Shown here: piece by piece, positions 33,489 to 44,766 of the stretch
How the letters are laid out: each line of letters starts with the position of its first letter
Numbering within the stretch: the first letter of the stretch is position 1
Position numbers and translations under genes: made by a program
DNA from: Aralia elata
Taxonomy: Eukaryota > Streptophyta > Magnoliopsida > Apiales > Araliaceae
Direction: 5' to 3'
Assembly: GCA_034770075.1 (NCBI GenBank)
Contig: CM068380.1
Coordinates: 34,487,765-34,551,764, forward strand
Length of the DNA stretch: 64,000 nucleotides
The notes under the pieces: model-generated
What the model was told of the DNA's origin: nothing
Seen by the model: only the letters and a program-made list of their open reading frames with translations
Databases searched by the model: none

Positions 33489-34432
33489 CTGCAAAAATTT
33501 GTTTGGAGCAAGGTTGAGTAACCACGTTACCCAACAAGTTTAACAGTTATCATATAACACATAATTCATATAGCATGCATGCATAGCAACATACCCATGT
33601 ATTACAATTATACATGTCATCAAAAGCAATTAAACTTTCATCATCAATTTAATAACAATAGTTTATAGCATGTTATAACATAACAACAGTTCAACTAAAT
33701 ATAACAGTTAACAATAACCGTTCATAGCATGTTACATAACATTTCACATATAGGAGCAAGTTCTGAAAAACTTGCCTCGGTCCGTAGTTCGTTATCTAGA
33801 TTATTCGCATCCTATATTTCTTTTTCTTCCAGAATGAACGGATCGTGTCTTGACATTTTTCAAGTATCTCATTCATGCTTATATGTGAATCTTTTATTAA
33901 TATCTCATTCACATATAATATTTATTCCTTCAAATAATGACCTACTCCATGCAGTAAAGTTTGCTACAATAATTGCATTAGAAATACTAAACGCGACCAT
34001 GGCAGGAGCTTCACGATGGCATTATCATTTGTTGAAGCAACCATCAATAACCCTGCCATATTAAATCTGATACAAGGAGAAGCCTGTAACCCACCATATC
34101 TTTCTCTACTTTCTCTTTCTAATTATAAATATATTCAGGTAACCCACCAATTCTCTACTATAGTTTGTGTGAAGCATATATTGGTGTAAGAGTAACCTGG
34201 CTGAGGCATGTCTGTAGTTATTATCTCAGAAGCAAGACCAGGGAATCTTGTTATTTCTTATAGCAACTATAATAAATTTCTCAGTGGAGTATAAATTCAA
34301 CTCATACTAGGTTTCATTAGAAGCTCATTTGAGATTCCTTATCAGTACAAGCGTACTACGAACAGTCGGTGCTTGTAAACAAGTTGAGCTAACTGATGGG
34401 TCTGCAATGATGAAATATGTCAACCTAGTTAC
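33489..34432 (-). other. Putative intron inside the E 3' LTR
   Basis: - strand donor GGCGGG|GTAACTAGG (34433/34432), kept in the other LTR copy near 57825. Acceptor TTTTTGCAG|CTATCG at 33489/33488. The stem-loop TTGGGTAAC/GTTACTCAA (33514-33534) lies about 25 bases before the acceptor. This is the weakest donor of the set. Confidence 0.35.
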
Positions 34433-34444
34433 CCCGCCACCCAC

Positions 34445-36344
34445 TGATGAGTGTGTTTTATATACACAAATTGGGTACTTGTAGCCTTAATAATTTGTAA
34501 GTCTTTAGCTATTTCGTTTGGTTTTATGTGTTTTCATCTTATTATTGTGTAATGTAGTTTTGTATTACTTTTATATGTATTTGTGTGCTTTTATGTATTT
34601 TTACGTTGTTTTGTAGGTATTGAAATAAAAGCCCTTGGGATCAATGCGTTTTCGGCGTGAATTTGGCATTTCAGTTGCTTGTTTCTAAATTTCAACCATG
34701 ATCCAAGCCGAATCTCTCAAAACTCAAAGAACGAAAGTTGTATATTTTGATCTTAGCTTTATAGAACATCCGAAATCATCCCATTTGAAGTTCGTATGAG
34801 AGAGTTATGGTCATTTTACCATCGGATTTGGCATGCATTTTACATAGCAGTTGATTCGAGCTCGATTTGAGACTTTCTCCGTCCATTATCTCGACGAGCT
34901 CCAGTTATGAAAGTTGTATAGCTACTTCTTAGCTTTCCATAGCCTCCTTAATCGCCTTAATCCGAGTTCGGAGAAAGAAGTTATGGCCATTTTACCTGAG
35001 CTCGCTGGGGTGGGAATTTCCTACACAAATTCCTCGCTGCGGCGAGTTCGCGCCGGGGCGAGAAAACTTAGGCCAAAATCCTCGCCGGGGCGAGCTCGCC
35101 TGTAGCAGAAAGCTAAAATGTGCGGGATTTTGGTCTATTTTGGTGTGTTAAGCTAGGTTAGGCATCCAAGGACTTATATCAGCTCTTGAAGGCACGAAAT
35201 AGGGATCAATAGAAGATAAAAATCAGCAACTCTAGGGAGAGGAGGCTACACCATACATCAAATTAGAGGGCCAAAGTGCTAAAATTAAGCTAAATCAAGC
35301 AAGGCCAAAGAGCTAAAGCATCAAGGATTGCAAAACCATGGAGGAGAAGCTAGGTAGGGTTCATCATCAATCCATCAAACATCATATGAAAATCTACAAA
35401 AATGGTTTTATCTCTAGTTTTCCCTTCTATTTTGTAATCCAACATGATGTATAAATTGAATATGATGTTATTTGTAGTTACCATGACCTAGAACTTATTT
35501 TCTAAGATTTCAATGGAACCCAATATATAGTTTGAATTGAATGTTCTCTCTTTGATGTTGGTTAATAATTTGTGATTGGATATCATAATTTGTGCTTTAT
35601 TTATTAATTACCTAGCTAGTAATTACCTTGGAAACTTATATGGAATTGAGAGAGGAAGTATAGGTTGAGACCTTGTTATGATATCATGTGAAAATTAGAT
35701 ATTCCTATAGGTAATTTATGAAATTAAGTGACGTGTGTTTTATTTATTACCCTCATTAATGGATAATTTGATTGTATTTAGGATTGACATATACCTAAAT
35801 ACCACATGTATCCTTTGGAGAATCCATGCTTAATGATTTCTATTGCGAAAGTTGATAATTGATAGGGTGATTAATGAGATTTGGTGACACGTGTCTTATT
35901 AATTATTCTTGATATTGGATTCTTGCTAGTGTGTAGAATAGAGATATATCTATACACCACATTGGGAAATACGTATTTGACCATCGAGAGAGGCTTAGAC
36001 ATACTTGTGATTTCTCGGGTAACAATCCTTGTGATTTAACTAGTTGAAAAGAGAGAGTTAGGATATTTAAGTGAAGTGTTGGGGGAAATTGCAATCTTAG
36101 ACTAGTTAATATTAGATTTCATTATCTTAATGCTTTCTATAGTTCTTGGATTAATTGTTATCTTTATTAATGCAAAACAACAAAAACAATTATCATTTGT
36201 TTAAATAAGATTGAGATGATAAAAGATTAGTACTTGGAAAAGACTAGTAACAATTCCTCGTGGGATCGATACTCTACTTACTCTTTATTACTTGTTGACC
36301 GCGTATACTTGCGCGTTAATTGTCATTATATTAATCGGACAACA
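34445..36344 (+). mobile_element. Solo LTR, Ty3/gypsy (Athila/Tat-like end)
   Basis: 1900 bases, TGATGAGTG ... CGGACAACA, flanked by a perfect 5-bp duplication CCCAC (34440-34444 and 36345-36349). The uninterrupted site is seen in E's other LTR at about 57830. The end with GTGGGATCGATACTCTACTTAC resembles plant Athila/Tat LTR ends. It contains the GC palindromes at 35001-35101. No internal region, so it is a solo LTR from LTR-LTR recombination. Confidence 0.85.
35001..35101. repeat. GC-rich palindromes in the solo LTR
   Basis: Units CTCGCTGGGG, CTCGCTGCGGCGAG, GCGCCGGGGCGAG and CTCGCCGGGGCGAG, with GAAAACTTAGGCCAAAAT between them. Unit and linker match those in the B and C LTRs. Confidence 0.85.
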
Positions 36345-37765
36345 CCCACCACCATCCTTTTAGATTTCTCTCTCTAGAAGACTCCCTCTTTCTTCTCTCT
36401 AAATTTGATCTTTATATATATAGTTCATTTGTGATTGGACGTGGCTTCTAAGAGGTCCAAATCTACCTTGAATACTAACACCATAACCCTATTTATTGCA
36501 TCCAAGTCTTCCATCAAGGATCCTCCAACCAACCTCTGATCGCCGGCATGACATCTCTCACAATTAAGCTACCATTACCTCATCTCTTTTCTCTCTCTCT
36601 CCTCTTCTCCACGTCTAGCTGAATCTCATGAGGCGCTGTTGAGAGAAAGCGGAGCCCCGATAAATGGGCGGAAAGGAATTAGGGTGGCAGTGTAGCAAGC
36701 AGAATCCGGTGGGGAAAACCATAGGTGTTGGTCCGATGGTGAGAGTTTCATGTAGGAGAGTTCCTTTCTCTCTCTAAAATATAACCCACCAAGGTTCACA
36801 GAAGTAATTCTTTTCCTACTCGTTTTTTTCTTTCCTCTAAAAACAGAGTACTTGTATGTGTATATATATATACTTCTCTCTCTTTCCAAAAAATTAGAGA
36901 TGATGATGATGCAGTCGAAGAATATAGGGAAGGCAAACTGATGTGGGGGAATGGCTTGGGCCTAGCATTTCGTCGGTGGAATATTAATATTGATGGAGTA
37001 TTTCCTTGAAGTTTTCTCTCTTATGGCCGACAAGCCTAAAAACAAAAGAGATAAGGTAGTACTCCCTTTTGGCCAAGTGGGAGTTAAAGTTAATAGTACT
37101 CCCGTGTACCCCTCACATAATTCAAATAATATACGCATATCTATATATATATATAGTCTGTAGGTAGCTTTAATATAAAAGTATGCATGTATCTATAATA
37201 TATTACTTAGCTTAGCTATTAAATTAGGGTTTTGAGTGGCGTCACATGCATGTTATAGGGTTTAACTTTTCTCTTTTGGTGTGCTACCACTTTCACGCTT
37301 GTAACACCAAGAAAAATTAAATTTTGTGGAGTAGATGATGGTCTCCCACCACCCGAAGGAGTACTCCAAAAGTTCCCTTCATAAGTCTTTTATGGAGAGT
37401 GATGTGTTATATGTCTTGGTTAGACCACATCATGGAAATAATATAAACTCATGCACGGATCAGTAACCATGCAAGTTATTCATCATCGATGCAAAGCATG
37501 CAATTCATGTAATAATAATTCATGCATCATTTTACAATTCTCTCTTTGTTTGTTTGTGTATGGATGAAAAGCTAGAGAGAGAATATTAATTACGCCACCA
37601 GACGCATCAAATGAACATCATCTAAGCCCCACATGCAAACTCACTAGCAGAATTTGAAATGCAATTCTTGAAAATTTGCAACCCACAAAGCTGAGCAGTC
37701 TCACTTTTTTCTTGTTTTGGGGCTTGGCCCCTTCTTTTCTCTTTTTCTTGCAAGTGACACTCGGT

Positions 37766-37768
<3 letters not shown>

Positions 37769-37798
<30 letters not shown>
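37769..37798. repeat. (GT)n microsatellite
   Basis: About 15 GT units in E's 3' LTR, just before insertion F. Confidence 0.95.
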
Positions 37799-37804
<6 letters not shown>

Positions 37805-37808
37805 TACT

Positions 37809-40800
37809 TGTAACGACCCCAAAATTTATACAATTCAACCCTCGACTTCGGTCGTTATTAACACATCAAACTTCTATTAATATATCACCAATCGATGACA
37901 TAATCATAAAAATGCGGAATAATTAAAAATTTTCTATTACAATCCCAAAACTTTTAACCTTTACATCTAAATATCTTAAAATCATGTTAATAATAGGATT
38001 CGCCTTAACGAACTTATTATAAAAGTTTTTATCTCAATACAAACTTTACAACTCGACATAATTACATTTATCAAACTCTTAATATAATACAAATAATAAC
38101 TTCAACTAAAAACAGTTAATCTTCATGCATCATTTTGATCAATGTCATTCAGGTAGCACTTAACGTTACCTTGATCCTTAACCTGTAAAAATAGTTATTT
38201 GCAAGAATGAGCTCGACAGCTCAGCGAAATCTAATAGTTTTCATGCTTCACGTAGCACATAAATAACATACTCATCTTATAAAACATAAACATCTGAATA
38301 AACATAACTTTCATATTGTACATCATATATCAAATAAAGATTGAATTCCATAATTCAATCAGCATTCTATACTCAATCAGTGTAGTCATAAATTGACCAT
38401 CACATTTCGTACTTACAACATAAATAATACATCATATTTTTTTTTTACAATATAAATTAAAACAGTTAATCATCGAGTTCACATAACAATTAAGAACTGA
38501 AAGACTTGCCTGACTCGTAGATTACCAATTACCATAAACAGCTTATAACTATCTGCGTCTCACGTATCATACACAATATATAAATTATGCACATCATTTA
38601 TTAGTCACATAGCAACGTTTAGTAACCGTTTAAATAACTCTACTCTACATTCCTTAATCTTTCCTTTTAATCGGTACACAATATTTAGTGTTTAAGTCCC
38701 GTTAGGACTCCTCATTAACCATACGGTTTATTAACAACAACCTCCTTTCTCATTACGTTCCATTTTAATCGATACTTAACATTTAGTTAAGTAATTAAAG
38801 TTTACATACACATTGCATTATAAGTATATTAGGCTTATTAAATTCAATTAGGAACCTTAAATAGCATAAACATATGGCTTAGCAATTAAACAACATTATT
38901 ATACCTCACGAACATCAAACTTAAGTTTTATATAACTTACTAAAACACAACCTTTAAAACATCATTTGTTTTTATTAAACCTCATGTAAATACTTTAAAA
39001 TTGAAAATAATATATATATTTTTTGAACACCGCGCCCCAGCGCGATGTTTCCTCTTCAACATCTCAAACTCCCACAACCCAAACAAGGTTATCTATAAAC
39101 ATTAACCAAAATTCTATCTTATAGTGTTTTTGTTTTAATCTTAACTTATTCGTTACTTATCCGTTTTTATCCATCCTTTCGTCAAATTAAACCTTATTAA
39201 TTCTACTTTCAGACCACCGAGGCCCAAACCTTGGGTTCCTTTCCAATTAAAACAGATTTTTATGTTTTTCAACTTAGGTCAGAAAGTATAATTTTTCTGA
39301 CCAGCCATACAAAATAATTTCTCAAACATAGCAAACTGCATGAAAATGGATCAAACTCGCGAGTACAACAAGAAAACTTCAATATCTACAACTTTGCAAT
39401 TTTAAGTTTCTTCAAATTCCAAACACAGAAATTTATACGATTTTTATAAAGTCAGAAACCGTAACAGATTTTCTGCTTCAGCAGACTGTAAATGTTCTGA
39501 ACCAGCCTCACTAAATCAGTCGCTACGGACAAACCAAAAGGAATTTTTGTGCGATTCTTATTCTTGTGTTTAGCTTACTTTCATACCTTTAATTTGATAT
39601 ATAGCCCATTCTCTAAATCCTAAAACTCGATTTTATATGATTTTTACAAAAAAAAAACGGGTTGGTTACTCATTTTCTGCGAATTTGTTCTTCAACTTCT
39701 TCTTTTAAAACAAAAACCCAAAATTCGATTATTCCAAATCATGTAAAGATGATACATAATAGATTATATACATATACACAAACACATATAACCTCATATC
39801 ATTCATCAATTCATGTAACCAATATGAACTTTATACAAAAACTTAAGAAAACATAGTGAAGAACCAAAAATATAAAAATTACCTCTTTGATTCCTTCCTT
39901 AGGTAGAAAGGTTTGATTATTCATCTTCTTGATTCCTAGAATTCTTCTTCCTCTTTCAATTCTACAGAAATCTCTCTCAATTTCTCTCTTCCTCTCTCTT
40001 TCTTTCTCTCTTTTCCTTTCTCTGTATTCTTAGTCTTAGGCTTAGGAAAAGAACGTAAGAATAAAATCTCTCCTTCAGTTAATAGAACAAAATCTCTCCT
40101 TCAGTTACTAGAACGCTTAAGGTTTAGTCAGTTACAAATTATCGAGGGTCTATGCCACGTTTGGCTAGAACAAAAAATAATAATCTATTTTTCTCTTTAT
40201 TTTAATATTCTTCTTATTATATGGTATACTTGTCACACCTTATTTAATTACACTTATTTTATTAATAAATCTAATTAAATTTTACTAACAAAATTATAAT
40301 ATCTAATTAGACAATTATAATTTTCATTTAATAAATCATTAATCTTCTAATTTAATTATTTAATTAAATTATAATATTACCATTCTATTAGCGTAATAAA
40401 ATACGCACCAATTATAAAATCATTTAATTTACTCAACATCATCATACTTAAATAATTTATTCCATAATAATTTTCATCAAATATTTATTCTATTTAATAA
40501 ATATCACAGCTAAAATATTTATTTTATTTGATAAATATTTTAACTATTTACGAAATTCGTCATTGAATTACATTAACATATTACATATATATGTAACATC
40601 TCGCTTTCTCATTTTATTGAAACAAATATATGTTTACATTAATTCACTATTTTAATAAAGCGAATTAATCTCCTCTTTTATGAAACTTAATTCATAATCT
40701 CTATTGTCGTTCAAGGCTTAATATTCAAATTATATTATTGCATAATATAATTTTTAACTTAATAATATTCAGTTAATATCATTTTCGTAACAATTTCATT

Positions 40801-41014
40801 TATTATCTTCAATGGTTTAATAAACTATTAAACCTCATTTTCCCAATGTAAATAAATATTTCTCTTCTATATTCCACTTAATCTTTTCACACTAAATCAC
40901 ATATTTCAAAAATATATAACACATATATATTTATTCGAATCCGACACTTCTAATGATAAGAATTTAATTTATTAAATTCTTATTTAATAATTACTGAAAA
41001 TTCGGGTTGTCACA
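37809..41014 (-). mobile_element. Solo LTR F (chromovirus type)
   Basis: 3206 bases. The - strand begins TGTGACAACCCGAATTTTC and ends GGGGTCGTTACA. Flanks TTACT (37804-37808) and TCACC (41015-41019) fit a target duplication with two C/T changes. It contains the intron-like segment 39882-38183, a 6-bp stem-loop (38208-38223) and one CGCGCCCCAGCGCG palindrome (39031-39044). No coding region. Confidence 0.7.
38183..39882 (-). other. Putative intron inside LTR F
   Basis: - strand donor CAAAGAG|GTAATTTTTATA (39883/39882) after a GA-rich leader; acceptor CTATTTTTACAG|GTTAAG (38183/38182). Length 1700. Confidence 0.42.
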
Positions 41015-41854
41015 TCACCTAGTTGCAAGGGAAAATATTAATATATGATTGTTATTATTGAACCAATTTCTTTGCTATACGTGGCTATAGTTCATCAAAT
41101 CATCCACCACCTTTAAATTTTAGACTTAGAATTTTAAGTGCTTCACATGTATGCACATTGCACCCTAGTTAGAATTTATTTGATCAGTGTGTTTCCCACA
41201 AGCATGCACCTTAGGACTATTACTTGGTTGGTGACCCATGTTATAAAAACACATAGACCCATACTTAAATGCTTTGTATTATTGAAACTTTTAAATCTTC
41301 ATAATATACAATTAACCAAAGTTGTTGTATAAGCTTAAAAGACCAGGTAAGCCTTATTGTTGGTCCAACATTGAAGATTATTCCTTTTATGAAGAAATAA
41401 CTAGGCAGCAAATGATATAGAATACCCTGCTACATTGTTATAGCTTATGAGTTTTGAAAAAAAAATGTTGACTTCCTTAATTGAAACTAGTCTGGACCAA
41501 CTATTAAATTGCATCTCATCACATTAATCGATATATTACATTCAATATAATTAATATCAATATATGTGATATTAATAAAAATATACTTGGATAACTTTTA
41601 TACATGTGTATAAAATCCTTCCATAAAAATGGAATTAACTAATTATATATCGAATCATTTATTAAAATGATTAATATTTACTTCATTAATTATTTTTAAT
41701 AGCTCGTTTAATTTATACAATTAATATTGTATAACTAAATTTAATTAATCCTTCCTTCCATAACTTGTTTTCAAACAATTTATTTATACATTAAATATAT
41801 TTATTTAACATATTTATTGATTATTCAAGTATGAATTTAATTTACTAATTTAGT

Positions 41855-41858
<4 letters not shown>

Positions 41859-41893
<35 letters not shown>
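41859..41893. repeat. (TA)n microsatellite
   Basis: About 35 bases of alternating TA in E's LTR. Confidence 0.9.
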
Positions 41894-41894
<1 letters not shown>

Positions 41895-42382
41895 AACCTC
41901 ATTTGATATTTAATTATATCAAGTTGGCATAATATTATATATTAATTCATCACGATAATATATTACATTTATGTAATATATTATTAAAAAATAATTTTAA
42001 ATTAACTCCCTCAACAAAATGCATACATCAATTCACAAATTTTAAATAACAGAATTCATTAGCTCGTATATGAAATTTAATTCATCGTAATTTAATTGGT
42101 TGCTACACAAGACATATTGTTCAAATTATATTAACTTATAATATAATTTTATCTTATCCTTAATTAGTTAATATAAATTAATTAACTTTCTTGGCTTCTT
42201 TTAAATGTTTAAATTAGCTAAGAAATGTAAAACTCATCCCATAAATCCAATATATATATATATATAACACATATATATTTATATATTAATTCAAACCAAT
42301 ACGTCCCATAATAAGAATTTTATTTATTAAATTCTTACTTTACTTTTATTAAAATAATTTTCAAAAACTCCGGGATATCACA

Positions 42383-44233
42383 TTCACCCATTCTTCTAAG
42401 AATTTCGTCCTTGAAATTACAGCATACTAATTTTTGCTCATTCTATCTACCAGAACTAGGTTTTCAAATTAACATTTGCTTAATCATTTTTGATTACATT
42501 CTCACCTTAGTGTCTACTCTACTATTTCCTTCTCTAAAGATTTCTCTTTAACCATCACATTCTACGACCATTTTTCTCTAAGAAGTTTACACCTTCTAAA
42601 CATTCAACTTTCAGAATAATGGAATATATTTTCAGGAGTCTTCAACAATTGTTCAATAATTGTAAAGTAGCTTGAACAAATAGGAAATAAAAGAAATTCC
42701 TTTAAAAACTTTCAAATCATGCTGAGTGATCATAAAGACCGTGAGCCCATCTCAAGATTTAACAGATATTTCCACTGTAAACCTCTAGAAAATTTAACAA
42801 TCACAAAGACCGCAAAACATTTTATACATCCGCGCGCATAGTCAGATTTTTCCGACAAAATTACCCCTTTTATCAGGGTTTTTCATATCGGCTCAAAAAC
42901 ATTCGATAAATCATTCCAACATCCGTATAGCCGAAACAATTGGCCTAGACTAGCATCAGTAAACTGTCCGTATATTACGAACTGAAAATCATTCTAGATA
43001 TTTAATGTAACTGAAATTCATTTTTAGGACATTATAATACTGCACTGTTGCAACATTGTGTTAGGATTTCGTCATTTATCATCTCCACACCATGGCTTTA
43101 ATGGCGTGTGATAATTTCATAAATACATTTTGAAATTTTCAAAACAAATTCTGTCTAGCCAACTTAATTAGCATAGACATCTGAACAATAACACTTTTAA
43201 AATTTAATAGTTCAATAATTAAACAAATTTTTTTCAAAGGCACATAAGTGCGAATGCAAGCACGATTTTAGAATCTAGCATGGCTAGAAGATTTGGAATA
43301 CCTACAATCCTCAATCATCTCAATTTTCTCATCCCTTCTTTACTTAACAACTCTATTCACTTCTGATTCTACTAATGTTCGCCCATCACTTAGAACTCTT
43401 AAATTCCACTCTATAACCCTTCTTATGGTCTATAATGACATACCGCAAGCATCGTTCATCGAACTTACCACACATTAGAAGTTCAAGAACTTGCCACAAT
43501 AATATGAGTTAGGAACGTGTCCTAACAATACGTAGTTCAAGAACAAATCAAGAACTGTCCATACGCTTAGGGGCTCAAAAACTTATCATACAATTATGAG
43601 TCATAAACTTACCATAAGTATTAGTTTTCAGAACTCGCATATAGCCTTATCATTCCCTAACAATAAACTATTAGATATATATATATGAGAAAAGAATCAC
43701 CTTCTCACAATATATATATATATAATAGCTTAACACCAGATTTCAATGATTATCAATATGGTAAACTAAGTGGTTGTTAAACCAAGCACAAATCCCCTGC
43801 TCATACAAAGGTTTGCTCAACTTAGCTACTAACATGAGTTTTCAATTGAAATACAACAAAACTCTAACTTTCTCTTCGCTTAATATGAATTTTCTTTATT
43901 CATACTCTATCATTCACAACTCTTCATGAGTTCATCTTTAAACGTCTGTTATAGGTCACTTTACGATCTAATCACATTCTTTCTACTTCTCAAAAATTTT
44001 ATCATAAGATATCACTTATCATCTCTTCAAAATCCACTTTTGGATCTATATTTCATTTTATCCTCATACATATCTTTAACTCATTCTTTACTTAAATATG
44101 AATTTTTTAAATTTATATCTTATTACTTAAACTCTATTCGAGTTTATCTCTTTATTATCTTCATCGTTTCTCTAAGATTATAGTCTAAGGTACTCTTACC
44201 TAAGGTTTATAACCTATCAGCTCTGATACCAAA
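42383..44233 (-). other. Element E internal region without coding capacity
   Basis: At the high end are the PBS (44220-44231) and the usual post-PBS AACCTATCAGCTCTGATACCA text. At the low end, read on the - strand, the purine-rich GAAGAATGGGTGAA sits directly before the LTR start TGTGATATCCC. Between them I see no gag, protease, RT or integrase motif in any frame. Around 42720-42960 it resembles the R/U5 part of the related LTRs (fragments like CCACTGTAAACCTCT and ATCAGGGTTTTTCAT). It is either a deletion derivative or a non-autonomous (LARD-like) element. Confidence 0.6.
44220..44231 (-). promoter_or_regulatory. Primer binding site of element E (tRNA-iMet)
   Basis: The - strand reads TGGTATCAGAGC, two bases from the LTR end GGTCGTTACA. 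Confidence 0.92.
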
Positions 44234-44766
44234 TGTAACGACCCCAAATCCGGGTTACCTTAACCTCGGGTCCGGTTCGTCACATTATTGCTTATATAAT
44301 ACAATTCTTACGACATAAATGTAATTTCTATAATAAAACAACACATCTCAGTCTAATCCTAGGTTTTCAAACCTTTAATCGTACAAAACATTATAACTTA
44401 GAGTATGTAATACATTAACTATTGTAAATAATATTACAACACTAAAATAATATTATAACGTAACATAAACTTTAATTCTTCTTCCTTAACATTTCCTTTC
44501 TACCATCTTCTTTTGACCTTTTAGGTCCTTCGGCGATAGCTGCAAAAAATTGTTTGGAGTAAGATTGAGTAACCACGTTACCCAGCAAGTTTAACATTTA
44601 TTATATAACACATAATTCATATAGCATGCATGTATGCATAGCAACATACACATGTATTACAGTTATACATGTCATCAAAAGTAATTAAACTTTAATCATT
44701 AATTTAATAACAATAGTTTATAGCATATTATAACATAACAACAGTTCAATTGAATATAACAATAAC
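44234..44766 (-). mobile_element. Element E 5' LTR, segment before array C
   Basis: Matches 33183-33713 with few differences, including the stem-loop near 44566-44584. It is cut by C, which is flanked by ATAAC (44762-44766 and 57106-57110). Confidence 0.8.

Larger units (their letters stand above)
33183..42382 (-). mobile_element. Element E 3' LTR (about 4.1 kb without insertions)
   Basis: On the - strand starts TGTGATATCCCGGAG and ends GGGGTCATTACA. Segments 33183-34444, 36350-37808 and 41015-42382 are E; the rest is inserted. Segments match the 5' LTR at 44234-44766 and 57111-58384. TATA (CTATATATATAAA on the - strand) lies at 36411-36423. Confidence 0.75.

Noticed and set aside
33729..34064. 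111-codon ORF present in both E LTR copies (also 57121-57456)
   Set aside because: The two copies are the two LTRs of one element, so their similarity is not independent. Differences between them mostly change the amino acid, and no domain or coding bias is visible.
43926..44183. 85-codon ORF in E's interior
   Set aside because: Low-complexity Leu/Ser/Tyr translation of AT-rich sequence with no motif and no second copy seen.
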